Below are positions 41,879 to 49,976 of a stretch of DNA of 64,000 nt, in pieces. A model generated the notes under the pieces. The model did not search any database, was not told where the DNA came from, and was given only the letters and a program-made list of their open reading frames with translations. The DNA is from JANNNF01 sp040385825 (GTDB lineage Bacteria > Pseudomonadota > Alphaproteobacteria > Rhodobacterales > Rhodobacteraceae), in the NCBI GenBank assembly GCA_040385825.1, contig JAZKGQ010000006.1, forward strand, positions 496,001-560,000, read 5' to 3'. Both the position numbers and the translations under genes were made by a program. Each line of letters opens with the position of its first letter. The first letter of the stretch is position 1.

Positions 41879-42697
41879 TCAACCATCCGTCTTGCCCAAG
41901 GGCCGTTCGGCGGTGTTCAGCGCCTCGGCCAGCCGATACACCGCCGACCCCGGACGCAGCGGTTTTTGCTGGCTGTCATGCGCGGCCCAGCCGGTCAGGC
42001 AGATCACCTCGAAGGTCGCGCGGATACGGCCATCGGCGGTGGCATAGGCCTGCGCATACAACTCTGCCGCCCTTGTCATCACCGCGCGCCGCGTGGGGCG
42101 GCGCAACCGGGCGGCCAGCGCGTTGCCTTCGCCCATTGCGCGCAGATCGTGCATCAGATGGCCCATGTCGCGGTAGCTGACGGTGCGGGTAAAGCTGTCG
42201 GCCACCGGCAAGGCAAAGCCCGCCCGTTGCAGCAAGGCCCCCAGATCGCGAATCTCGCCCATCGGCAGCACGCGGGGCGACAGGCCGCCCGTCACCTCGG
42301 ATTCCGCCTGCGCCAGGGCGCTGCGCAATTCGTGCAGGGTCTGGCCGCCGAACATCAGCCCCAGAAACAGCCCGTCCGGGGCCAGTGCCCGCCTGCATTG
42401 CACCAACTGCCCCACCGGGTCATTCGCCCAATGCAGCGACAGCCCATGCACCACCAGATCATGCGCGCCGGGGGTCAACGCCAGCGTGTCGTCGTCGGGC
42501 ACCACCACGGCCCCCGGCAATCCGGCCCAGACTTGCGGAAAACCTGTCACCACGGCGGGGGCTGTAAACGTTCTGTTAACCTCGGTCAGGCGATCCTGCA
42601 CTTCGGCAAGGGCATCGTCCTGCAAGAACAGCGCCGTACCGCCGCGGGCGCGGTTGCGGGCAAGGGCCGGGCGGTCGGTGATCAGGGGGGGCTGCAT
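41879..42697 (-). CDS. SAM-dependent methyltransferase, BioC/NDUFAF5-like
   Basis: 272-residue class I methyltransferase. It lacks the full glycine-rich loop at the N-terminus, but DLVVHGLSLHWANDPVGQL followed by APDGLFLGLMFGG resembles BioC and the mitochondrial complex I assembly factor NDUFAF5, which hydroxylates or methylates an arginine in complex I; alphaproteobacteria often have a homologue. The Met at 42697 is taken as start; an upstream open frame lies within comF. Only 18 bp separate it from comF. Confidence 0.75.
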   Translation of the reverse strand: MQPPLITDRPALARNRARGGTALFLQDDALAEVQDRLTEVNRTFTAPAVVTGFPQVWAGLPGAVVVPDDDTLALTPGAHDLVVHGLSLHWANDPVGQLVQCRRALAPDGLFLGLMFGGQTLHELRSALAQAESEVTGGLSPRVLPMGEIRDLGALLQRAGFALPVADSFTRTVSYRDMGHLMHDLRAMGEGNALAARLRRPTRRAVMTRAAELYAQAYATADGRIRATFEVICLTGWAAHDSQQKPLRPGSAVYRLAEALNTAERPLGKTDG

Positions 42698-42715
42698 GGT
42701 GCGGATACATAAGGG

Positions 42716-43444
42716 GTGACGACAAGATTGCAAGCCGCGCTGCATGTGATCTACCCGCCGCAATGCCTGTCTTGCGACGAACGGGTGACGACGGATTTCG
42801 GCCTTTGTGGCACCTGCTGGCGCGAGACGCCGTTCATCAGCGGCATGGTCTGCGACCATTGCGGCACGCCGCTGCCGGGGCAGGACGACGGGTCAGTGGC
42901 GCATTGCGACGATTGCCTGACGGTTGCCCGCCCGTGGTCCCAGGGCCGCGCCGCCCTGCTGTACCGTGACAACGCGCGTCACATGGTGCTGGCGCTGAAG
43001 CATGGCGACAGGCTGGATCTTGCCCGCCCGGCGGGTCAGTGGCTGCTGCGCGTGGCGCAGCCGATCCTGCGGCCCGGCATGCTGGTGGCCCCGGTCCCGC
43101 TGCACTGGCTGCGGCTGGTCAAGCGGCGCTACAACCAGTCGGCCCTGCTGGCGGCGGCGGTGGCACGCGGGGCCGGGCTGGACTACTGCCCCGACCTGCT
43201 GATCCGTCGCCATCACACCCCCAGTCAGGAAGGCCGCAGCCGGGACGCACGCTTTGCCAACATGTCGGGCGTCCTGCGCGCCCACCCCCGCCGTGCCGCG
43301 CGCATCGAGGGGCGGCATATCCTGCTGGTCGATGATGTGATGACCTCGGGCGCCACGCTGGCGGCGGGGGCCGAGGCGTGCGTGGCCATGGGGGCGGCGG
43401 GGGTGTCGGTGCTGGTGCTGGCGCGGGTGGCCAAGGACGGCTGA
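42716..43444 (+). CDS. comF: ComF-family phosphoribosyltransferase
   Basis: 242 residues. The N-terminal zinc-binding half has four cysteine pairs (CLSC, CGTC, CDHC, CDDC), and the C-terminal type I phosphoribosyltransferase half ends with ILLVDDVMTSGATL, the PRPP-binding loop. ComF supports DNA uptake in naturally competent bacteria, but the family is also found widely without competence. The start is a GTG at 42716 with AAGGGG touching it, which is close for a ribosome site; no ATG exists in frame nearby. Confidence 0.87.
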   Translation: MTTRLQAALHVIYPPQCLSCDERVTTDFGLCGTCWRETPFISGMVCDHCGTPLPGQDDGSVAHCDDCLTVARPWSQGRAALLYRDNARHMVLALKHGDRLDLARPAGQWLLRVAQPILRPGMLVAPVPLHWLRLVKRRYNQSALLAAAVARGAGLDYCPDLLIRRHHTPSQEGRSRDARFANMSGVLRAHPRRAARIEGRHILLVDDVMTSGATLAAGAEACVAMGAAGVSVLVLARVAKDG

Positions 43445-43541
43445 CCTGCCTGCTGCGATTGTGAAGGCGCCGATTGCGATGGCCCCAATTGCGATGAGTC
43501 GGCAAATCCGTATAGTCGCCGTCAGCGCAAGGAAACATGCC

Positions 43542-43796
43542 ATGAAACCGGTCGAGATCTACACCACACCGTCCTGCCCCTATTGCCACGCGGCCAAGCG
43601 GTTGCTGACCAAGAAGGGCGTGGCCTTCACCGAAATCGATGTCAGCCGCGACCCGGCTGTGCGCAGCGCGATGACGGCGCGGTCCAATGGCGGACGCACC
43701 GTGCCGCAGATCTTCATTGGCGGGCAGCATGTGGGGGGCAGCGACGATCTGCACGCGCTGGACCATGCCGGGCGGCTTGACCCGCTGCTGGCGTGA
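43542..43796 (+). CDS. grxC: Glutaredoxin 3
   Basis: 84-residue dithiol glutaredoxin. Active site CPYC (Cys12, Cys15) and the cis-Pro TVP loop with GGQHVGG for glutathione binding. Reduces protein disulfides and ribonucleotide reductase in the cytosol. Start at ATG 43542; a GTG further upstream (43461) would add a repetitive stretch (API-AM twice) and is unlikely. The stop overlaps the next gene start (TGATG). Confidence 0.95.
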   Translation: MKPVEIYTTPSCPYCHAAKRLLTKKGVAFTEIDVSRDPAVRSAMTARSNGGRTVPQIFIGGQHVGGSDDLHALDHAGRLDPLLA

Positions 43797-44626
43797 TGCG
43801 CGCGGGGCTGGTGCAACTGACGGTGACAGACGATCCGGCAGCCAACCTGCCCGGAACGCTGGCGCTGGTCCGGCAGGCGGCGGCGCAGGGCGCGGGGTTC
43901 GTGCTGACGCCGGAATGCACCAACGCGCTGTCCTCCAGCCGCGCGCATCAAGGGGCGGTGTTCCACCATCAGGACAATGACCCGACGCTGGCCGCCCTGC
44001 GGGCCGAAGCGGCGGGTTTGGGCATCTGGCTGCTGATCGGGTCTTTGGGGTTGAAGACGCACGACCCCGATGGCCGCTTTGCCAACCGCAGTTTTCTGAT
44101 TGCCCCGGATGGGTCCATCGCCGCGCAATATGACAAGATCCACATGTTCGACGTGAACGTGTCGGAAACCGAGGTGTACCGCGAATCCGCAGGCTACCGC
44201 CCCGGCGCAAAGGCGGTTCTGGCCCACACCCCCTTTGCGCAGATCGGCATGACGGTCTGCTATGATGTGCGCTTTGCCTATCTGTACCGACAGCTTGCAC
44301 AGGCAGGCGCGCAGATCCTGACCGTTCCTGCCGCCTTCAACCAACTGACCGGGGCCGCGCATTGGGAAACCCTGCTGCGGGCGCGGGCGATTGAAACCGG
44401 GTGTTTCGTGCTGGCCCCGGCGCAGACCGGGTTCCATGCCGAAAGCCAGGGCAAGGGCCGCCGCACCCATGGCCATTCGCTGGCCATCGCCCCGTGGGGC
44501 GAGGTGCTGGCCGATGGGGGTACGGAACCGGGGGTAACGCTGGTGGACCTTGATCTGGCGCTGGTGGATGCGGCCCGCGCCCGCGTGCCGTCGCTGAGGC
44601 ACGACCGGGGCTTTGACGGCCCATGA
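43796..44626 (+). CDS. Carbon-nitrogen hydrolase (nitrilase superfamily; omega-amidase/Nit1-like)
   Basis: 276 residues with the catalytic triad Glu40 (LTPECTN), Lys114 (YDKIHMFDV) and Cys155 (TVCYDVRF). YDKIHMFDV and VNVSETEVYRESAGYRPG resemble the Nit/omega-amidase branch, whose members hydrolyse deaminated glutathione or 2-oxoglutaramate. Coupled to grxC, which supports a role in glutathione repair (inference). ATG 43796 is preferred over a GTG three bases upstream. Confidence 0.85.
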   Translation: MRAGLVQLTVTDDPAANLPGTLALVRQAAAQGAGFVLTPECTNALSSSRAHQGAVFHHQDNDPTLAALRAEAAGLGIWLLIGSLGLKTHDPDGRFANRSFLIAPDGSIAAQYDKIHMFDVNVSETEVYRESAGYRPGAKAVLAHTPFAQIGMTVCYDVRFAYLYRQLAQAGAQILTVPAAFNQLTGAAHWETLLRARAIETGCFVLAPAQTGFHAESQGKGRRTHGHSLAIAPWGEVLADGGTEPGVTLVDLDLALVDAARARVPSLRHDRGFDGP

Positions 44627-45072
44627 TCACGCCGGAAAAAACCGAGGATATCGCCGTCGCCCTGTTTGGCGAGCTGTTCATGGCCGACCAACTGGCCCGC
44701 AACCGCATTTCCAAGGTGCTGCCACGCGGCATGCAACTGTCGCATTTTTCGGTGCTGAACCATCTGGCGCGGATCAGCGATGAACGCACCCCGGCGCAAC
44801 TGGCGCGCGCGTTTCATGTGACGCGGGGGGCGATGACCAACACGCTGGCGAAACTGGAATGGGCGGGGCATGTGCATATCCGCCCCGACTGGGATGATGC
44901 CCGGCGCAAGTTCGTGGCGATCAGCCCGTCGGGCCGGGCGGCGCGCGATGCCGCCGTGGCCTCGGTCACGCCGCTGATTGCCGAGGTGGTGCAGGCCCTT
45001 GGCGCAGACCGCGTGCGCGCCGTGCTGCCCGTGCTGCGCGAAATGCGCACACGGCTGGAAGGCGAAAGCTGA
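44623..45072 (+). CDS. MarR-family transcriptional regulator
   Basis: 149 residues. Winged helix-turn-helix core: LSHFSVLNHLARI, TPAQLARAFHVTRGAMTNTLAKLE as recognition helix, and DDARRKFVAISPSGR as wing. Start overlaps the amidase stop (ATGA). Ligand and target genes are unknown; the polysaccharide genes begin 3 bp away on the other strand, with a perfect palindrome in their promoter region. Confidence 0.87.
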   Translation: MITPEKTEDIAVALFGELFMADQLARNRISKVLPRGMQLSHFSVLNHLARISDERTPAQLARAFHVTRGAMTNTLAKLEWAGHVHIRPDWDDARRKFVAISPSGRAARDAAVASVTPLIAEVVQALGADRVRAVLPVLREMRTRLEGES

Positions 45073-45075
45073 CCC

Positions 45076-46203
45076 CTAGTTCGCCGCGTTCTGCGTGCTG
45101 TTGGCCACCCCGAGGAAGCCGCCGATCAGCCCGAACACGGTTTGCGTCGTGGTGACCTGGCTTTCGGTGACCAGCACCACATCACGGTTGTTGATGGCAA
45201 ACTCGCCTGCGCTGAACAGCCCGTCGGCGGTGGTCAGGTCGATGGTGAACACCATGCGTTCCTTGGCCGGGCCAGACCCGTCCGCCCGCACCGCCGACCC
45301 CGCATAGTCGCGCAGCACCAGAATGCCCTTTGGGTTGGCGCGCTGGTCAATCAGCCCGCCCACCAGCGCCATCGCGTCCAGCGCGGTGATCCGGTCGGTG
45401 GGGAATGGCACCTGAGCCTCGTTGCCCGCCGCCCCAAGCGACAGGAAATAGCGTTCTTCACCCTCGACATAGACCTTGTCGCCGCCGCGCAGCGTGGTGT
45501 CCAGGCCGGGGTCTTTCAGCAGCTTGTCCATCGAGATGCCATACAGCTTGCCATCCCGCGACACCCGCACCTGCGGGTTGTTGATCGATTCCGGCACCCC
45601 ACCGGCCAGCGCGATCACCCCCATGACGGTGAAATCCCGGTCAGGCAGCGGGAACGACCCCGGACTTGCCACGCCGCTGACCACATCGACCGTGCTTTTG
45701 CGACCGGGTGTATGCCCGATCAGCACCTGAGCCGAGGGAATCATCGGCTCCATCTTGGTCTGGATCGTCTCGCGCGCCTCGTCCGGCCCCATCTTGGCAA
45801 TGTAGACACGGTTGACATAGGGCAGGAACACGGTGCCGTCGCCCGATACGGTCAGGCCGGTCAGGCTGACCACCTTCTGGCCCGGCTGGGTCAGCAGCGA
45901 CCCTTCGCCGCTGTCCCAGATGGTGATGTCAACCTTGTCGCCCGCCTCGATCACATTGCCTGCGGGGCCGCGGCTGCGCGAGATCCAGCCGGAAATGCCG
46001 CTGCCCCCGCCGCCGGTTCCCGGCCATCTGGCAACGGTTGCGGCGGTGCCGCGCACAATCGGGTAGACGGCGAAATTGGCCTCGGGCGTGTCTGCGCCTT
46101 TCAGGATTTGCCGGGTTTGGCCTGCGCCCTGCGGCAGCGTGCAGGCAGACAGAAAGCCCGCGGCGGCAAGCATCAAGACAGTGGACCAGCGGGCGGCAAT
46201 CAT
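45076..46203 (-). CDS. Polysaccharide export outer-membrane lipoprotein (Wza-like)
   Basis: 375 residues. Signal peptide with lipobox LSAC and Cys21. The Poly_export domain (about 90-180: EAGDKVDITIWDSGEG) and SLBB-like segments (about 180-330) match the Wza/KpsD/ExoF type of outer-membrane export pore. No Wzc/Wzz co-polymerase lies adjacent. Start at ATG 46203 with GGAG 7 nt upstream. Divergent from the sugar epimerase, with a promoter and a perfect palindrome between. Confidence 0.87.
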   Translation of the reverse strand: MIAARWSTVLMLAAAGFLSACTLPQGAGQTRQILKGADTPEANFAVYPIVRGTAATVARWPGTGGGGSGISGWISRSRGPAGNVIEAGDKVDITIWDSGEGSLLTQPGQKVVSLTGLTVSGDGTVFLPYVNRVYIAKMGPDEARETIQTKMEPMIPSAQVLIGHTPGRKSTVDVVSGVASPGSFPLPDRDFTVMGVIALAGGVPESINNPQVRVSRDGKLYGISMDKLLKDPGLDTTLRGGDKVYVEGEERYFLSLGAAGNEAQVPFPTDRITALDAMALVGGLIDQRANPKGILVLRDYAGSAVRADGSGPAKERMVFTIDLTTADGLFSAGEFAINNRDVVLVTESQVTTTQTVFGLIGGFLGVANSTQNAAN

Positions 46204-46253
46204 GAAATTCTCCGGCAGGGTCGGGTGCGGCATCTGGACACCCGAACCTCGCG

Positions 46254-46281
46254 AACATACTGGCAGACCCCATGGGGTCAA
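46254..46281 (-). promoter_or_regulatory. Candidate promoter of the export gene
   Basis: Minus strand TTGACC (46281-46276), 16-bp spacer, TATGTT (46259-46254), 51 bp before the ATG of the Wza-like gene. Confidence 0.42.
46266..46279. promoter_or_regulatory. Perfect 14-bp palindrome overlapping the promoter
   Basis: GACCCCATGGGGTC lies across the -35 element and spacer of the export promoter, in the divergent region of two polysaccharide genes; a possible operator. Confidence 0.42.
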
Positions 46282-46308
46282 CCGCCCAACGGGCTGAGGA
46301 GCGGAATT

Positions 46309-47163
46309 TTGGCGGAATGGCAGGCGGCAGGGGCGGTGGACAGGGTGCTGGTGGTCACCGGGTCATCAGGGCGGCTGGGACGCCTGCTGCGCGCGGCCTG
46401 GGCGCGAACCCCGCCTGCGGGGCTGCGGCTCATCTGGTCGGGGCGCGGGCCGGAGGCGGCGCTGCCATGGGACATCGCCGCAGGTCCGGTCGATTTGCCA
46501 AGGGGTTGCGTGGTGTTGCATCTGGCGGCAGTCCTGCGCGGCACGGCTGCCGAGATGGCGCAGAATGCGGTGATGGCCACCCATGTCGCACAGGCCGCCC
46601 TTGACTGCGGGGCGGCGCGCATCCTGATGGCGTCGACCATCGCCGTCTATGGCGCACGCGCCACGCCCTGTGACGAGGATGATACGCCCCGTCCCTTTTC
46701 GCCTTATGGCCGCGCGAAGCTGGCCGCCGAGCTGGCGTTGATGCAGGCCGCCGCGCCGATTGCCGCAACCGCATTGCGAATCGGCAATGTCGTGGGGGCG
46801 GATGCCTTGCTTGGCGCGGCGGGGCAGGGGCAGGGGGCGATCGTGCTGGACCCGGTGCCGGGGCAGGCGGGCGGGCCGGTGCGGTCGTGGATCGGGCCGC
46901 AGCGGCTGGCGCAGGTGATCGTCGGTCTGATTGCGCTGCCCGATCTGCCGCAGGTCTTGAACATCGCCGCAGACCCGCCCGCTGCCATGGGTGACCTGCT
47001 GGAAGCGGCGGGCAAGCCCTGGCAGTCTGGCCCGGAAAACCCGGCGGTTCTGCCCAGGGCCGTGCTGAACATCCGCAGGCTTTGCAGCCTGATCGACATG
47101 CCCCCGACCCTGCCGCGCGATCTTGTCGCAGACTGGCACGGCCTGCTACACAGCCGCCCATGA
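46309..47163 (+). CDS. NAD-dependent sugar epimerase/dehydratase
   Basis: 284-residue extended short-chain dehydrogenase. VTGSSGRLGRLL is the nucleotide-binding loop; STIAVYG and the catalytic YGRAK (YxxxK) follow. It should act on a nucleotide sugar. No ATG exists near the N-terminus; I use TTG 46309 because GAGGAG stands 7 nt before it, moderately sure. Coupled to the sugar transferase gene (ATGA overlap), supporting polysaccharide synthesis. Confidence 0.8.
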   Translation: MAEWQAAGAVDRVLVVTGSSGRLGRLLRAAWARTPPAGLRLIWSGRGPEAALPWDIAAGPVDLPRGCVVLHLAAVLRGTAAEMAQNAVMATHVAQAALDCGAARILMASTIAVYGARATPCDEDDTPRPFSPYGRAKLAAELALMQAAAPIAATALRIGNVVGADALLGAAGQGQGAIVLDPVPGQAGGPVRSWIGPQRLAQVIVGLIALPDLPQVLNIAADPPAAMGDLLEAAGKPWQSGPENPAVLPRAVLNIRRLCSLIDMPPTLPRDLVADWHGLLHSRP

Positions 47164-47813
47164 CCCTGTCAAAACGCCTGTTCGACGTGTTGGTGGCCGC
47201 CGCATTGGTGGGGGTGTTTGCCCTGCCCATTCTGGCGTTGCTGGGGCTGGTGCTGATCTTGCAGGGGCGGCCGCTGTTTTACATCTCGGAACGGATGCAG
47301 GCGCCGGGGCGGCCGTTTCAGCTGTGGAAGCTGCGCACCATGACCGTTGCCCCGGATGGTGGCGGCGTGTCGGGTGGTGACAAGGCCGCGCGGATCACCC
47401 GCATCGGCCATGTGCTGCGGGCCACCCGGCTGGACGAGGTGCCGCAGCTTTGGAACATCCTCAAGGGCGATATCAGCTTTGTCGGCCCGCGCCCGCCGCT
47501 GCGGATTTATGTTGAACGTTTTCCCGATCTTTATGCCCGCGTGCTGCAAAGCCGCCCCGGCGTGACCGGGCTTGCCACCCTGCGCTATCACGCGGTCGAA
47601 GAACGGCTGCTGGCCAGATGCAGCACGCCGGAACAGACCGATTCGGTCTATGCCGGCCGCTGCATCCCGCGAAAGGCGCAGCTTGATCTGCTGTACCAGA
47701 AAAACTGGTCGCTGTGCCTGGATATGCGGTTGATGTGGGAAACCCTGAAAAGCGTGCTTTTGCGGCGGGTTGCACAGATGTTGGGCGGAAAACCCCCGAA
47801 TGGGGTGGCTTGA
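47160..47813 (+). CDS. Priming sugar transferase (ExoY/WbaP-like)
   Basis: 217 residues. One N-terminal hydrophobic segment, then the bacterial sugar transferase domain with FQLWKLRTM and RLDEVPQLWNILKGDISFVG followed by PRPP. These enzymes transfer a sugar phosphate to undecaprenyl phosphate and so start polysaccharide repeat synthesis at the inner membrane. Short form without the large N-terminal membrane domain of WbaP. Confidence 0.9.
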   Translation: MTLSKRLFDVLVAAALVGVFALPILALLGLVLILQGRPLFYISERMQAPGRPFQLWKLRTMTVAPDGGGVSGGDKAARITRIGHVLRATRLDEVPQLWNILKGDISFVGPRPPLRIYVERFPDLYARVLQSRPGVTGLATLRYHAVEERLLARCSTPEQTDSVYAGRCIPRKAQLDLLYQKNWSLCLDMRLMWETLKSVLLRRVAQMLGGKPPNGVA

Positions 47814-47938
47814 TCCGGTTTCGCATTTGCTGCACCGTAGCGGAATAGTTTAGGTGTAATAGTCAAAAGCACAGTCAAGCATTTGCCGAAGTGGTTGAGA
47901 CATGGGCGCGATTGTACCCGAAAGGTGCGTGATCCCGG

Positions 47939-49876
47939 ATGAAGATAGTTCGTAAAACGCTTTTCGCGCAGCTTGATCTCATGTCGCGCGGACAAAAGCA
48001 TCTGACTCTGCTGGTTCTTGACGCGGCGATGGCACCGCTGGCGCTGCTGGTGGCAACCATGGTGCTGCACAGCTCGACCATGCCGCTTGCCGCCATCGAA
48101 CGGCTGTGGCCGCTGTACCCGCTGCTGGCGCTGTTGTCGGGGGTATCGTCCTGGGCGTTCGGACTGCCGCAGGTAAAGCTTAAAGCCTACGAATCATTGG
48201 CAATTACGGCAACCGGCTATTACGCGCTGCTGGTGGCATTCGGGCTGTTCCTGCTGACGCGGGTGCCGTCGTTGTGGTTTGCCTCGGCGGGGATCATCCT
48301 GTTCGGCCTGATCCTGTTTCTGGGGTCGGTGCTGACGCGGGTTGCCATGCTGAAGGTGCTGCTCTGGGTGCTGAACGCCGGGCGTCCGCGCATCCGGGTG
48401 CTGATCTATGGCGCGGGCAACACCGGGTTGCAGTTGGCGCTGGCGCTGAAGACGCATGAAAGCATCACCCCGGTCGCCTTTGTCGATGACGACTCGACGC
48501 TGCAGATGCAGCGTCTGGCCGGGATGCGGATTTATTCGCCCAGCCAGATCGACCATGTGGTGCGCAACCGCGACATCAACCGGGTGCTGCTGGCGATGCC
48601 GTCGCTGTCGCAGCCCAAGCAGTTGCAGATCACGCGCAAATTGCAGGCGACGGGCGTGGATGTGCATGCCCTGCCGTCCTTTGCGCAACTGATCGGGGCG
48701 GAAGAACTGGTTGACAACCTCAAGCCGGTGACTCCGGGCCGCTTCCTTGGCCGCAGCCAGCTGGAAGACACCCTGGGCCAGTATTCGCGCGGCGCCTATT
48801 GCGGCCGGTCGGTGCTGGTCACGGGGGCGGGCGGGTCGGTCGGGTCGGAACTGTGCCGCAATCTGCTGGAACAGGGGCCGCGCCGTCTGGTGCTGTTCGA
48901 GGTGTCGGAACTGGCGCTGTACACGGTGGAACGCGAGTTGCGCGATCTGGCGGGCGACGCAAAAATCGAAATCGTGCCGGTTCTGGGGTCGGTGACCGAT
49001 GCCCGCATGACCCGCGCAGTCATGATCGAACAGGAAATCGAGGCGGTGTTCCATGCCGCGGCCTACAAGCATGTGCCGCTGGTCGAGGCCAACCCGATTG
49101 CGGGGCTGGCCAACAACGTGCTTGGCACGCGGGTCGTGGCCTCGGCGGCGCAGGATGCCGGGGTGCAGCGGTTTACCCTGATCTCGACCGACAAAGCCGT
49201 GCGGCCGACCAATGTGATGGGCGCGTCGAAACGGCTGGCGGAACTGGTGATCCAGGATCTGGCCAAACGGTCCTCGGGCACGGTGTTTTCCATGGTGCGC
49301 TTTGGCAATGTGCTGGGGTCGTCGGGGTCGGTGATCCCGCTGTTCCGCGATCAGATCGCGCGGGGCGGCCCGGTGACGCTGACGCATGAAGACGTGACCC
49401 GCTATTTCATGACGATTTCTGAGGCCGCGCGTCTGGTGCTGCTGGCCGGGGCCTTCACCGAAAGCGAAGGCGTGCGCGGCGGCGATGTGTTCGTGCTGGA
49501 CATGGGCAAGCCGGTCAAGATCCGGCATCTGGCAGAACAGATGATCCATGCCGCAGGCTATACCGTGCGGGATGATGCCCACCCTGCGGGCGATATCGAG
49601 ATCGCGGTGATCGGCCTGCGTCCCGGCGAAAAGCTGCATGAAGAACTGCTGATCGGGCAGGGCCTGCTGACCACGCCGCACCCCAAGATCCTGCGGGCCG
49701 AGGAAGAAAGCCTGACCGAATTGCAGATGGCCACCGCGCTGCGCGAGATCGGCTCCGTTGTGGCGCGCGGCGATGCCGAGGCCGCGCGGCGGATGGTGCA
49801 TGAATTTGTCAAACCCTTGCAAGGGCGTGGCGCGGATCTGCCCGCCGCCGGGGTGACTGCGGCAGTTCGGTCATAG
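47939..49876 (+). CDS. Membrane-anchored nucleotide-sugar epimerase/dehydratase (FlaA1/CapD family)
   Basis: 645 residues. About four N-terminal transmembrane helices (20-145), a CoA-binding-like Rossmann domain (about 150-265: VLIYGAGNTGLQLA), then the catalytic Rossmann domain with VTGAGGSVGSELCRNLL, STDKAVRPTNVMGASKR and SMVRFGNVLGSSGSV. Family members (WbpM, CapD) are UDP-GlcNAc 4,6-dehydratases at the inner membrane. 125 bp after the sugar transferase; I see no clear promoter there. Confidence 0.9.
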   Translation: MKIVRKTLFAQLDLMSRGQKHLTLLVLDAAMAPLALLVATMVLHSSTMPLAAIERLWPLYPLLALLSGVSSWAFGLPQVKLKAYESLAITATGYYALLVAFGLFLLTRVPSLWFASAGIILFGLILFLGSVLTRVAMLKVLLWVLNAGRPRIRVLIYGAGNTGLQLALALKTHESITPVAFVDDDSTLQMQRLAGMRIYSPSQIDHVVRNRDINRVLLAMPSLSQPKQLQITRKLQATGVDVHALPSFAQLIGAEELVDNLKPVTPGRFLGRSQLEDTLGQYSRGAYCGRSVLVTGAGGSVGSELCRNLLEQGPRRLVLFEVSELALYTVERELRDLAGDAKIEIVPVLGSVTDARMTRAVMIEQEIEAVFHAAAYKHVPLVEANPIAGLANNVLGTRVVASAAQDAGVQRFTLISTDKAVRPTNVMGASKRLAELVIQDLAKRSSGTVFSMVRFGNVLGSSGSVIPLFRDQIARGGPVTLTHEDVTRYFMTISEAARLVLLAGAFTESEGVRGGDVFVLDMGKPVKIRHLAEQMIHAAGYTVRDDAHPAGDIEIAVIGLRPGEKLHEELLIGQGLLTTPHPKILRAEEESLTELQMATALREIGSVVARGDAEAARRMVHEFVKPLQGRGADLPAAGVTAAVRS

Positions 49877-49976
49877 GGCCGGGATGCTTGGTCGCCGCGC
49901 GGGGAAACCCCTTGCGCGCCGCATGGGGCTGCCCATACTGATCCGGCCTGACAGACAGCCCAGCAAAGTTGAAGCC

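Noticed and set aside
43448..43500. Short repeats around ATTGCGATG upstream of grxC
   Set aside because: Two to three imperfect copies without regular spacing; not a recognisable element.
48194..49822. Minus-strand open frame of 542 codons opposite the FlaA1-type gene
   Set aside because: Shadow of a well-supported plus-strand gene; no signature in the translation.
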